DNA of 64,000 nucleotides from positions 65,835,417 through 65,899,416 of the forward strand of contig CM049319.1 in the NCBI GenBank assembly GCA_026874595.1, written 5' to 3'. The DNA is from Sipunculus nudus (taxonomy: Eukaryota > Annelida > Sipuncula > Golfingiida > Sipunculidae). The notes under the pieces are model-generated. The model did not search any database and had not been told where the DNA came from. It saw only the letters and a program-made list of their open reading frames with translations. Below, one piece after another: positions 23,022 through 34,574 of this stretch. Made by a program: the position numbers and the translations under genes. How positions within the stretch are numbered: position 1 is the first letter of the stretch; every line of letters starts with the position of its first letter.

Positions 23022-26000
23022 TCGGTCCTGATTAATTGTATATCGTACAATTGTTTATCCCCTTCAATTGTATAAATGAAAAATAAATATTGAAAATGAT
23101 TACATGCTTAATTAAATGTGTGTTTGATGCGATTATTCTACACGGGCTCCCCGGGCAAACTGTCACAGGGTAGGTTCCATTATAAACACAGGTTACGATA
23201 TATATATATATATATGTATATATAAACATATCTTTTATTCGAGAGCATTACCTTTACGGTCGATCGGTGAATATGTTTTATAATGCAAAATAAAATCTGT
23301 AAGGAAAACAGATTCGATTCGTTTTTTTATAGTTAATTGGAAGTATGAATCTCTATTTTGCTGGCCTTATGTGGCCTCACACCTTCTCGGCCTTTGACAT
23401 ATTCACGTGATCGGTATGCAGCCAGCCATATATACACTCCGTAGGATCGTAATCCCAATGGTTTTAAGGGGAAACGTTCTCTGGCGGGAGGGTGACTTTT
23501 TCCAGAAACGGCCTTTATTAAGACCACACATGAACAGGTTAACGTGCAGAAAGTATTTTAAATTTTAACTCAGTTCAGTTCCACGTATACCGAACACGGA
23601 GTATAAGAAGTAAAGATGATATCAAACACTTTGTGTACGGCTGACCAAACATATTTACAGAACATGTATAGGTATGGCGACCTGCCCTATGATGTAATCC
23701 TTGATCTTCGAGTACATATTCAGGGATCTATCCACTTTGTGAACTTGTCAGAAATGCATTATTCGGAAGTTTGCCTCAAAATTTGCGACTCTAGTTCATA
23801 AATTAAACCATTATCAGTTAAAAATGAAACACACATGTAACGTTTCGTGTGATTGTACATTTACAATCTCTTAATTGCTACCATTCGTTAAGAATAACAT
23901 CAAAATCGTGACATTCTTACCATGGATTCCAAACACATGTTCGCATATTGCGTTACCTAACTCCCTGTTTGTCTGGGCCGTCCAGTCCCGTCTCCATATA
24001 CTGATCCCTTACATCCTTACACCCTTTTATAATGGCATTGTATGATTAGTGGACGCAGACCTGGTACAAATGGGTCATAAATGAACCATGGTCAGTTAAC
24101 CCTTGTGATCCCAACCCTAGACCTGCACAAGGTCGAGGAATATATATATATATATTTTTCATTGTTTTCACGTTTATTAATGTTCATTGATCATTTTATA
24201 ATTCACTAGCTGGTAAACCCGGTATACCGGGCTTTTACCGGGGTTGGGGAGATGAATTAATTAAGATGAGGAATATTGGCTCTTTTTTATTCTAAAAGGT
24301 AAAAAAATATACATATATATTCAGTGGGAAAGTGTCTCAATAAGATATGAACAAATATTTTTTTGGTATTTACTTTGTGGCGCTGCGGTCACGGCAAGAA
24401 ATTCATATACAGGTATGTTTACTTTGAAGACTTGGTTACTTAGTCATGTTAACATTTGCGAACCGGAATGGGTTTTCGAATATTTTCGACTGGTTAAGAT
24501 TTTTGGACGTATACAACGAATAAGATGATGTGAGGAAGACATGAAAGTTGAATTTAATGTACGTTTTAAAGAAAGGAAACTCTTCATGGTCCGAGTATAT
24601 AGAATCCGGCCTACATTTCTAAGATTGATACAAACTGACTGGACTGTCTCATACTAGTAGTAATCAACATAAGCCATGACATGCCTGATGATAAGACATC
24701 GAAATGCCTCTTACTTCTCCATTACATGAATCCTAAACATCATGACATCAAATCGTATACACCCATAATCTCGTCCATATAGGCCGGATTCTATACTCAC
24801 TCCCTTTTTCTGAAGAAAGATACGGAAACATGAATACCAAATGAAGTTGCAACCGTTTTTTTTAATCGTATCAGACCAATTTTGAGGCCTTGAAACCTCG
24901 CCTCCACCTATCCTCACCCCTGTTCCGGAAATATAGACCTTCCATTAGGTTTTGTCATTAATCCCCCCTTGGTTGAACCCCTCCTCTCGCTTTATCATGT
25001 GTTTTTCACATTTACCGACCACGCACGTGGGTCAGGGCCAAACATGCTTAAATGCCTCACTGCAAGAAAGTAGAGTCATTCACATGCACAATAGACCTTT
25101 ATTCAAGCTGCTTAATCCCGTGCTTTGGGGATTTTTGTGAATAACCTTTGCCGAAGGAAGTTCGGCTGCTTTCGTAACATGGTACTCTCCCCGCAGTGTG
25201 GAGAGCAGGGAAAATCACTAAAAACTTTGTGTGCATAAAAAATATTGATTGTCATGGCGGCCATGTCACTGCGGGAACAATAACCTTTAAAATGAGGTAT
25301 GGCACAGTGTCATACGCAGCGTGGTTACAGAGAACACTGAGGAAAAAGGTGAAGCGAATGCCTTGTATAAGTATTAGAAGATAGATGTATTGGTTTCTTC
25401 TGTCGGGTGCTTTCTTTCTCCAGGGGGCCCCACTTTAGGATAAGGACTACATGAGAATCCTCGACCTGTAAAATCTGCAGGGTTTCCACTGATATAAATA
25501 TGCATGAGCTGGCAGTATGTGTGCTGTCAGCCTGAATAGCCCTACATCTGTTACAATTAATAAGACTGACCGCTGATTCCACTGACCCTGTCATCAGGCT
25601 GTAACACCCCTCTTATACATACACACCCTGCCAGCCTGACCTGGCTATCATGGTCTCAGTCTACACATACACTTGTGCACAGTCACATTTCGTATGGTTG
25701 TCCATTAATAAAATATTTATGCTTTTCTGAAAAAAAGCTAATTCTGCTAAAAGCTAAAGTGCATGTTCTTTATATCAACAGAAAGCTAATAACATGTCCA
25801 TTCTAGTGCTGCTATTTACAGGTAGCTGTGGAAAATTCAGAGTCAGCAGCAGGCCCAAAATTACTTGTTGATGTCATTGCTGAATGTCCCTGTGACATGC
25901 TGATCAGCTCAAAACTACATAAAGCTTAATCAGCACACAAATGCTGCAGTAACCACATAATACCATATTCTTTCGTGGAATAAATGCATTGACTTTAAAG

Positions 26001-26560
26001 TTACATGTATTCGCTGAACTCTAAATCATTAAAAGCTTCTACCCATAAAGCCCTATATAGATGTACTTATGCTGGCCCCTTTCATTTTCGAAAATGACTT
26101 GATTTTAATCTTAGTCTTGCTTAAAGGGCTCGAAATATAATATGGCTTCGAATATTTAATTACACAATGCTCATGAGTTCTTCTTGTAGGAAAACATTAA
26201 ATACTGTAGCTCATTTCTGGTTTTACACCATTTGTCTAAATTTCATTGAAGGCTTTGAAACGCAACCGATTTTTTTTAATGAAATTGAAGAGAGGTTTAC
26301 GGTTACTCAGTCGGTACTAGGTGGAAGCAATACAGAGTTTACAGGTCCCTATAATTGAGCACACGGACGCCACCTGTAGTGATAATTGTAAATTACTGGA
26401 ACAGGTCATGGCAGTAATAGGGCAGCTGGACAAAGGGTCAACAGAGAAACTGAATAGGGGTTGCTTTAACTCGGGGTATATTTATGTAAGATCAGACTCG
26501 GTTCAAATTATTGGGACCTATACGCAGGTCCACCCCAATCCAAGCGGTATTTTAGAGAAA
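23020..26560. other. Intergenic DNA, no gene assigned
   Basis: 3.5 kb without a recognised gene. It holds a small (TA)n at 23198-23222, one at 24138-24155, and a strong hairpin at 24211-24241. The 26321-26590 frame (89 codons, no ATG at its start) has protein-like composition but no recognisable domain, and it runs straight into the TIR element at 26565. Confidence 0.45.
24211..24241. other. Perfect palindrome within a hairpin
   Basis: CCCGGTATACCGGG is a 14-base perfect palindrome, flanked by GGTAAA on the left and TTTTACC on the right, which also pair. It may be a transposon-end hairpin; no partner end is found. Confidence 0.5.
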
Positions 26561-26574
26561 ACTGCCCAGTGGGC

Positions 26575-26820
26575 AATTGATGTTGAATAGACATCAAATT
26601 GACATCAAACATTGATGTCAAAATGATGTCAAAAACAGGTTTAATTTTAAAGTCAAATTGACGTCAAAATTTAGGCATCAAATTGATGTCAAACACTGAT
26701 GTCAAAATGATGTCAAGAACAGGCTTAGTTTGCAGATCAAATTGACGTCAAAAGTTTTGACATCAAGATATTGATCTAAATTTGCTGTCACTTTAAAGTC
26801 AATTTAATTTCATGTAAATG
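26575..26820. repeat. GTCAAATTGACGTC subrepeats, left end
   Basis: Two tandem units of about 100 bp, each ending in CAAATTGACGTCAAAA and containing ATGATGTCAA(A/G)AACAGG. They contain the TGACGTCA palindrome. Mirror-image subrepeats lie at the right end (35785-36048). Confidence 0.75.
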
Positions 26821-26829
26821 TCAAGTTAT

Positions 26830-29571
26830 GGTAAAATTTCACCCTGTGTTTTTCCTTTAGTGTTAACAAACATCAACTAACAAGAAGAATATCAAGTGTA
26901 GAAACTTTTATTTTGATTTCAATGTCCATGAAACTTTATTGCTGGAATGCGATCTTCAGATATACAGCTGCCATCTGAAAAGAATAGAGAGTTTTTTAAG
27001 CATTCAGGAAAGCCTTGAGTATGTACCAGGAATTTTGCAATAGCAGGAAACATCTTTATTATTCTTAGGTGTTATTTTAATTAAAATATCAAAGAAGGGA
27101 CAAATAATGTTTTTTTTAAGCTCAAAAATGTAAACACAACATTGTCTTGAAAGCATATTACCAGCATGGAAGGGTTAAATCTTTATGTTCTATTCAGCCA
27201 ATAGGAATAGCGAAAAAGGAGCATAAATTTTTGACAATATATCTTTAGTTTCGTTATTTTTGGTTAAATGTGAACGGTTACATATGCCCTTTTCATGGTA
27301 TAAACATAAAAAAAATTCAGTCAATATGTATGTAAACACAAAGTATATTGCAAAAATGATAATGCCACAAACACTACCCACTCCTCCGAGAAAATATATA
27401 TATACTCCTGAGTTGCACATGGGCGGCAAATATCATTTGCATTGCCAACTGAGCTGAAATGTGTAAAATCCTAGCCCTGCGCTGCCCACCATGTATTTTT
27501 GTATGGGTTAACTTGTTCACTGCTATATTGCACTTTTTGCCTTAATTTTGAGTGTGCAAGCAAAGTTAACAACCAAAATATTACTATGTATACCCTCTTC
27601 ATAAGTAAATACAATATCAGATTAATGGAAATTAACTATGATGCCATATTAGGCAGAATAAACCAACTTTTAATAGGATAGTGCAATATTTTATTTTAAA
27701 TATACATTAAAGAAAGTTTGGATATAAAAAATAAGATTTAATTCCAAAAATTTAAGTTCTCTAATATGTATAGTAAATCCTGAGTTATAACAATATAAAA
27801 AAGTCAATCCTCTTTTCAGTATGGTAGGATTTGGTAAATTAATATAATAGGAAAATTCAGCTGTGCACCAGGACTCGTTGCCTGTTAATTGTTATTTTTA
27901 GGCAAGTATGCATTCGGCCTCTTGTATTTATGTATCGGTATATGTCACAGTGTACATACTCTGTACGGAGCTACAACAGCTTACTAACATAGCCACTAAT
28001 ATTCCAAACTTAAATAGTGACACAACCAGGTTTTTATGCTTTTACTTATTTACTTTTAAGATTTTATGAAACAATAAAGGTAATAAGTAATGTCATAATC
28101 ACAATAACATTGATGTCATATTATAACATGAGTGAAGCACTTTAATAAAGTTGCTTGTTATATTAAATATATTTTACCTCTAGATAACCACTTCAATGGG
28201 AATTAAGTAGCAGTGAATCACACCCTTAAGCATGGAATGGTTTCTTATGTATTTACTATCATTTTTGTAAATGCTCGGTGAAAATCATGATTTGTTCAAT
28301 TATTAACTTTTTAGTAATATATTTTACTGATTATTATATACCCCTTTTAATCCCTAGCTGTAACTTTTATGCATGCATATAGTGCTTCAAGTACATAAAA
28401 TAATTGAAAAAGTTTTCAAACACTTTTGCCTCATTTTTACTTTTTACATTGGTACTTTTTTATCACTTAAAATTACTTATTCTTATTTAAACATGTTCAA
28501 AAATGGTAACTTAAAATTGTTTTACAAATTTTTTCATAAAAGTGTCTGTATAATTCTCGCTTTACCAGCCAGGCCTAAAAGCAGCAATATCCTATGTCAA
28601 GTCCAGAACTGATTCCCATACCTGCATGCTCAATGCTTTATTATAAGACCTCTCCCTTAAAAGGCTACAATTTTTTTCCATCAAAATGGTGGCCTGTATA
28701 AAGGAATTTAAAAATTTGACATTTTCAAGTGACTGCAACTTTATGTACTGCATGTAGTACTTTCAGGACATCAAAATTATTATTAAGTTTTTTTTCATTT
28801 TTCCCTAATATTTTATTTATTCATTTTATTTTAATGTTCAATTTTGCCACCTTTTCTATTGAACTTCTAATTGAATAATCTTATAAAAAAATTACCAATG
28901 TTATTTCATAAAAATTATGTTTTACAATCTTATGGTAAAATACTATATAATATACATAATTTAATATTCATTATATAAATATATATATATATATAAATAT
29001 TTTTTTAAACATATGAACGTGAATATAATGCCATGGTCATTTGCTTCATTTATGTCATTATAAAGTATTTAATGAAGGTGAAATAAGGGATGAGGTCAAC
29101 ATTGCACTTTGTAAGGACAGAGTAAGGCTTCAGTGAATATGCTTATAAGGGCATAACATGACAGCCTTGGCACTGTTGTGGCTCAAGTTTATAAATGAGG
29201 TGAGGGAGAAAGAGAGGGGATAGTACGGTCTGTATAGGCCTTGTAATATAACCTAAGGAATGCAGCAGGTTCAGGCTAGGTCAGACAATAATGGCTTTGG
29301 CTTCCTTTGCTTGTCTAGTTGGTGTAATGCCCGTGGCAGCTTCTCAGGAGCCGGTCACACTGATATGTGACACTAAGACAGATCAACTACATGTACAGAA
29401 AACTCAGTATATAATCACACACACAGTCACACACACATTTGAATACATATATATGCACAAATACCTCTATTTACACAACACACGTAGACACATACATATA
29501 TTATGTATGTGATTAGAAAAATATGCAAAAGTTCAGTTTTGAAAGTCAGATTCGAACCTCAATCTTCATTT

Positions 29572-29618
<47 letters not shown>

Positions 29619-29685
29619 CATCTATAAAAAATGAACCAGCATGGCTATTCATACATATATATACAGATTAACAGCGCCATCTATG
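26830..29685. other. AT-rich interior of the TIR element, no gene seen
   Basis: No supported coding region in 2.9 kb. A (TA)n tract lies at 29573-29616, and a B-box-like GGTTCGAATCT at 29549-29560 on the minus strand has no A-box partner. Confidence 0.5.
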
Positions 29686-29689
29686 TTGA

Positions 29690-30075
29690 CGGAGGACTTT
29701 TCATTGAAGCCTTTCGGAGCGATATTTACTTTCAAAGTAAGTTCTATGAACTTATGGTTTTAAAAGTCTATGTCAACAAAGAGATTATGTCACCAGTTTT
29801 ACTCTAGTTGACTCGTTTTATCGAACTTTTTATTGACTTTAGACATATAAACCATTTTAAAGTTTGCAACAAGGATTCACCATTTATCGCTCATCAACTG
29901 TTTATAGCAACCTGCTGTGTTGCCAACGTGTCTAAGAGCCTTGGGGAATCTCCTTCCATTGCATTCACAAGGGATAGCTTATGTCTTGCGTAACCGGTGA
30001 CGCCAGCTCGAGTACGCTTGGTCACACTCTGATTACCATTCACATAAACAAATCGTCTTCCCCGTGACTTCAATC
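29690..30075 (+). promoter_or_regulatory. LINE 5' UTR, probable internal promoter
   Basis: About 380 bp of somewhat higher GC content than the flanks, upstream of the ORF1 ATG at 30076. Active LINEs carry their promoter here. No motif can be pinned down. Confidence 0.3.
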
Positions 30076-31560
30076 ATGACAAAGCCAAACAAACATAGCA
30101 AATGTGTGAACTGTAATAAGAAAAATGCTAGTGTTCGAATAAGAATCGATGATGATCTATACTGTTCACAGTGTGCAAATAAAAAATGGCCAAACGTTTA
30201 TGGCAACAAAAATAACCAAATCTCTGCTCCGTCACAAAATGTTGACAACCCCTCTCCTCAGTGCAAGAGCAGCGATATTACCATTGATACGTCAACAGAT
30301 GACTCACAAAACAATCTTATATGTGATATTCGAAACTGTAAATACAACAATATCTCACAGGGAGAGATGATCAGGTGTTGTTCTTGTAACAACTGGTTTC
30401 ACTTGACATGTATGAACATACAGCCTGGGGATGAAGGCCTGATATGGAATTGTAAAAACTGCCGAAACATCCCAACGCAACTTAAACATATTCTTTGTGA
30501 ACTTCAGTCCCTCAGACAGGAAAACAAATTAATGAAAGAAGAATTACAAGAATGTCTTAAAGTACAGTCAACTACTGAAAAACTCCTCCGAGAATTGTCT
30601 GACAAATCCTGTAAATGTGCAGAATTGAACCATAGTATATCCAAAACCTCCAGTGAGAGACCTAACATGTCGACAACTCTGCAGGATTCATCAAACAAAC
30701 AAGCCTGGTCTGAAGTTGTATCATCCCACTCAAGACGTCACTCTACTGGGACTATCAGAAAACGTGATAATTCTTCTGCTAATAGAGCGAACACTTCTTG
30801 TGACGACTGGCCATCTTTGAACGAGACCTTCCCTGTACCTTATCACGCAGAGAAACAAAAAAATGGTGACACTAACAAAGCAACACCTACAGAAGACCTT
30901 GGTCTACAAAGCTCAGCAGAGTCAAGTACTTCCGCTTATGTCAATACAAATGGACTTATTGATATTCAATCAAAAAGTCGTGTCTTAATATTTGGTGATT
31001 CCTTAGTGAAAGACTCCTATTCCAGTGTGGCTAACCATTTATGTGACAAGAAAATTTCTGTGTTAAGTACTAGTGGGCTCACACTTGATGATGCTTTGTC
31101 CAAACTACCAAAAACTGCAAAAGATTTGTCAAATGATGATTGTTTAGTGGTTCAAGTAGGCACAAACAACGTTTATCGTGATGACACCCTAACCTTTGTT
31201 AACAAATACACTGACATGCTGCAAAACACTAGAAGCAGCACCAACTGTAAAATTGTCAGTTTGGCAATCCCTAAATATTTACATGACAGCATTGTAAATA
31301 GAAAAATCACCATTATAAACAATGAACTGAGAAAGAGATGTGAATCCCTTGAGAATATCATATTTTGTGACTGCTCACCACCTTTGAAAAGGTCTTACTA
31401 TCGATATGATGGTATACATTTTAGTAAATTCGGCACAATTGCAATGACCGGACAAATTGCCTCTAGCGTTCGATATTTTCAAAAATCGATGTACACTAGT
31501 GAAGACAGCCTAATGGAATCTCAAAATTTTCACGGAGATCAAACAAAAACATCCATATAA
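30076..31560 (+). CDS. LINE ORF1 protein: zinc ribbon, PHD finger, SGNH esterase
   Basis: This 494-residue ORF1 protein of a CR1-type LINE probably binds element RNA and helps form the RNP. Cys10-Cys13 and Cys30-Cys33 make an N-terminal zinc ribbon. Residues 83-129 are a PHD-type C4HC3 finger (CDIRNC, CCSC, WFHLTC, WNCKNC). A leucine/glutamate-rich coiled coil spans about 137-185, followed by a Ser/Thr-rich linker. Residues 301-465 are an SGNH/GDSL hydrolase: the GDS block with the nucleophile Ser309, a GTNN block at 362-365, and DGIH with Asp445 and His448, so the catalytic triad looks intact. Esterase-type ORF1s are documented for CR1 elements; their substrate is unknown. An in-frame GTG lies 12 bases upstream, but the ATG at 30076 is the natural start. 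The last 58 bases overlap the open ORF2 frame, in which a -1 slippery site lies. Confidence 0.9.
   Translation: MTKPNKHSKCVNCNKKNASVRIRIDDDLYCSQCANKKWPNVYGNKNNQISAPSQNVDNPSPQCKSSDITIDTSTDDSQNNLICDIRNCKYNNISQGEMIRCCSCNNWFHLTCMNIQPGDEGLIWNCKNCRNIPTQLKHILCELQSLRQENKLMKEELQECLKVQSTTEKLLRELSDKSCKCAELNHSISKTSSERPNMSTTLQDSSNKQAWSEVVSSHSRRHSTGTIRKRDNSSANRANTSCDDWPSLNETFPVPYHAEKQKNGDTNKATPTEDLGLQSSAESSTSAYVNTNGLIDIQSKSRVLIFGDSLVKDSYSSVANHLCDKKISVLSTSGLTLDDALSKLPKTAKDLSNDDCLVVQVGTNNVYRDDTLTFVNKYTDMLQNTRSSTNCKIVSLAIPKYLHDSIVNRKITIINNELRKRCESLENIIFCDCSPPLKRSYYRYDGIHFSKFGTIAMTGQIASSVRYFQKSMYTSEDSLMESQNFHGDQTKTSI
31524..31530 (+). promoter_or_regulatory. Candidate -1 ribosomal frameshift site A AAT TTT
   Basis: AAATTTT is phased to the ORF1 codons CAA AAT TTT, so it matches the X XXY YYZ slippery heptamer exactly. 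A slip here enters the ORF2 frame at TCA (31530), 10 codons before the ORF1 stop. The ORF2 frame is open from 31503 and contains no ATG until deep inside the endonuclease. No strong downstream pseudoknot is obvious by eye, so this is a sequence-based hypothesis. Confidence 0.45.
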
Positions 31561-34500
31561 CAGATGATTATTTACTAAGGAATTCAGTGGATGTGTACTC
31601 TGATCAGGTTATAAGTCCTAACGTTAGTATTACAGAACAAACAAGCTCTCACTTATCAGATATTTATCAAGCATTACCTAGCACCAAACCAATTACACCC
31701 GATAATGAAATTCCACCCTCTCTTCCTTCTATTTTGTCTCAAAACCCAAGTATATATTCTGATTTTAAGCAATATCGACTAGCTAACCAGGGTACCATAT
31801 TAGGTCATCTTAACGTTCGTAGTTTGCTACCCAAAATAGAGGAGATTCGCCTCTTGTGTTCTAGTTTAAACCCTCATGTTTTATCATTAACAGAATCATG
31901 GTTAGATAACCACGTTTTTGATTCAGAGATACAAATTGATGATTATACGATTTTTAGATCAGACAGGAATCGGCATGGCGGAGGAGTTCTCACGTATGTG
32001 TTTTCGTCGTTAAAACCGGAGTTGGTCACTTTAAACTCAAATGTCGTTGAATGTGTATGGGTTAAAATAATTTTGGGGAGAAAACCGGTCTTAATCGGTT
32101 CTATATATAGACCGCCTAATTCCAGTTCCAGTTACATTGATGAATTACTCGATTTACTTGCTTCTGCCCTTAACTCATTCAAACATGTTGTATTACTTGG
32201 CGATTTCAATGTAGACTGCTTACGCTCTGAAACTTATATTGCTAGTAAACTGGACTTGCTCGAAAAAATCTTAGGTCTTAAACAACTTGTAACAGAGCCT
32301 ACTCGTATTACTCAGCTCACCTCTACAATGATCGACTTGATATTTTCTTCACATCCTAGCATGCATTCAAATGTGAAAGTTCATCCTTTATGTATAAGTG
32401 ATCATTTTCTTGTGACTACCGTTTTGAATAGACCACCTAGGGTCACAGTTACAAAATCCGGATATTACCGTACCCTTCGTAAATTCAATGAATACAAATT
32501 TATCGATGAATTATCGAAATCCAATTTTTTTTCAAGAATTATGCAACTTTCTGATGTAAACTTAGCCTGGGAAATGTGGCGCTATGAATTTCTGAGAATT
32601 TCTAATAACAACGCGCCTTTTATTCGACGTCGCACCAAAGCTCGCGAAAATAAATGGTTCAATAATGATTTACTTAATGAGATTCACTTGCGTGATTATG
32701 CACATCGGAACGCATTAAGAACAAATCACAGTAATGACTGGTCTGCGTACCGACATCAGCGAAATTATGTTACAAATCTTATCAGATCCACTCGTAGACA
32801 GTATTATACCACGCTGATACAAAAAAATGGCTCCAACCCTGGTTGTGTGTGGAAAGCTTTAAAACACATACTGCCTTCGAAAACCTCCTCGAATAAAGAA
32901 AGCGGAAAGATTGACCCTGATAAATTTAACCATTACTTTACTTCTGTTGGAAAAAATATTAACGATAAATTTCCGAAAACAATATTTACCTGCGATCATA
33001 TTGGTAACCCGAATTTGGAATCTTTTGATTTTAATTCAGTTTCGAGTCAATTTGTTTTATCACAGTTGTTGAAAGTAAACTCCAGTATGAAAGAAGATAT
33101 ACTGGGAATGTCAGGATTTTTCCTTAAGATAGCCGCACCTTATATTTCAGCTCCATTAGCCCACATATTTAACATCTCACTTCAAACCGGCGAGTTTCCA
33201 GCAGATTGGAAGACCGCTAGGATCACTCCTATATACAAAGGATCTGGATGTAAGGATGATCCAAATAACTACCGACCGATCTCAGTTATAGGCCATGTGC
33301 CAAAAATAATAGAACAATTCGTTAAATCGCGCCTCATTACGTTTTTTGAAAGTAATAATCTGTTTTCGGATAAACAATTCGCTTATCTTCCTAATCGTTC
33401 AACTTCATTTGCCTTGCACAGCATAATTGACGAATGCTTAATCAGTCTTAATAACAATAATGTTACCGCCGCATGTTTCCTCGATGTAAAAAAAGGTTTT
33501 GATAGCCTTGATCATACTGTCTTACTTACAAAAATGAGCGACTATGGCATAAAAGGTATACCGCTTATGTGGTTCGAAAACTACCTGTCTAATCGTAAGC
33601 AAGTGGTTTATTCTAATGGATTGCTTTCAGAACCACGCACCTTGGACATAGGTACCCCACAGGGCACTGTCCTTGGACCTATATTTTTCCTTTTTTATCT
33701 AAATGATTTTCCAATGTTCCTCAGTGAGAAATGCGTCATTTATGCTGATGATATTTCAATTTATTCTTCAGCGAATTCAGCCGCTAAAGCTATAGAGTCA
33801 TTACAAGTAAATCTCGAAATTGCACTTAAATGGTTTAGAGAGAATCGACTGAGTATAAATCCCCAAAAATCATCATTCATACTATTTGGCCCCAAGTCTA
33901 AAACCAATGGAAATCAACTGAACATTTCCATGGATAACATTACAGTGATGCCGGTTGAACACACAAAGCTTTTAGGTGTTATCATCGACGCTGGTCTTAC
34001 ATGGAAAAAACATATTCAACTGGTGTGCGACAAAATAGTATCAAAACTAGGTCTCCTTTTCAGATTAAGTAAAACCTTAGATGTCTTTAGCTTAAACACA
34101 CTTTACAATGCCTTAATTCAGAGTCACATTGATTATTGTATATCTGTCTGGGGTAATTCCTCCAAAACGTATTTATTACAACTCCAAAAACTTCAAAATA
34201 GAGCTGCTAGAATCGTTACTAAAACTTATGATACCAATATATCCTCTACATCATTGATTGCAACATTGGGTTGGATGAATGTTAAACAGAGATACCAATA
34301 TTTTGTTTCTTTAATGGTCTTTAAATGTTTGTCTGGTAATGTCCCTCCCTCTCTTACGCATACGTTCAACCGTGTTAATAGTGCATATAATACTCGTTTT
34401 TCTCAGGGCTTCAATTTATCATTACCTAAACCAAACAGAGAATCCTTCAAAGCAAGTCTTGCATATGCTGGTCCCATCCACTGGAATTCTTTACCTGTAA

Positions 34501-34574
34501 GTGTCAAATCTGCAACCAGTCTCTGCCAGTTTAAATCATTGTACAAGCAATTTATGCCATATAATTTTTCATAG
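31530..34574 (+). CDS. LINE ORF2: APE endonuclease and reverse transcriptase
   Basis: This is the catalytic polyprotein for target-primed reverse transcription. Counting from the GTG at 31587 as residue 1 (995 residues), the APE-type endonuclease (about 72-280) retains Asn76 (LNVRSL), Glu103 (TESWL), Tyr174 (YRPP), Asp206/Asn208 (GDFN), Asp250 and Asp272/His273 (SDH). The RT (about 540-800) has NYRPIS, FLDVKKGFDSLDH with Asp633, GTPQGTVLGP and the YADD box with Asp721/Asp722. A C-terminal region with LQKLQNRAARI and HWNSLP follows. All catalytic residues are present, so it could be active. The frame has no ATG before residue 248, inside the endonuclease. Translation therefore needs frameshifting from ORF1, non-AUG reinitiation at GTG 31587, or a start codon lost in this copy. 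KKGFDS differs slightly from the usual SKAFDT. Confidence 0.92.
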   Translation, partial: SRRSNKNIHITDDYLLRNSVDVYSDQVISPNVSITEQTSSHLSDIYQALPSTKPITPDNEIPPSLPSILSQNPSIYSDFKQYRLANQGTILGHLNVRSLLPKIEEIRLLCSSLNPHVLSLTESWLDNHVFDSEIQIDDYTIFRSDRNRHGGGVLTYVFSSLKPELVTLNSNVVECVWVKIILGRKPVLIGSIYRPPNSSSSYIDELLDLLASALNSFKHVVLLGDFNVDCLRSETYIASKLDLLEKILGLKQLVTEPTRITQLTSTMIDLIFSSHPSMHSNVKVHPLCISDHFLVTTVLNRPPRVTVTKSGYYRTLRKFNEYKFIDELSKSNFFSRIMQLSDVNLAWEMWRYEFLRISNNNAPFIRRRTKARENKWFNNDLLNEIHLRDYAHRNALRTNHSNDWSAYRHQRNYVTNLIRSTRRQYYTTLIQKNGSNPGCVWKALKHILPSKTSSNKESGKIDPDKFNHYFTSVGKNINDKFPKTIFTCDHIGNPNLESFDFNSVSSQFVLSQLLKVNSSMKEDILGMSGFFLKIAAPYISAPLAHIFNISLQTGEFPADWKTARITPIYKGSGCKDDPNNYRPISVIGHVPKIIEQFVKSRLITFFESNNLFSDKQFAYLPNRSTSFALHSIIDECLISLNNNNVTAACFLDVKKGFDSLDHTVLLTKMSDYGIKGIPLMWFENYLSNRKQVVYSNGLLSEPRTLDIGTPQGTVLGPIFFLFYLNDFPMFLSEKCVIYADDISIYSSANSAAKAIESLQVNLEIALKWFRENRLSINPQKSSFILFGPKSKTNGNQLNISMDNITVMPVEHTKLLGVIIDAGLTWKKHIQLVCDKIVSKLGLLFRLSKTLDVFSLNTLYNALIQSHIDYCISVWGNSSKTYLLQLQKLQNRAARIVTKTYDTNISSTSLIATLGWMNVKQRYQYFVSLMVFKCLSGNVPPSLTHTFNRVNSAYNTRFSQGFNLSLPKPNRESFKASLAYAGPIHWNSLPVSVKSATSLCQFKSLYKQFMPYNFS

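Noticed and set aside
24679-24712. CTGATGA followed by ATCGAAA, hammerhead-like
   Set aside because: The nine bases between the core blocks do not form a stem II and no stem I can be drawn.
26321-26590. 89-codon open frame with protein-like composition
   Set aside because: No ATG at its start, no recognisable domain, and it runs into a transposon terminus. An internal exon is possible but unsupported.
29549-29560. B-box-like GGTTCGAATCT on the minus strand
   Set aside because: No A-box or SINE body around it; a single 11-base match is expected by chance.
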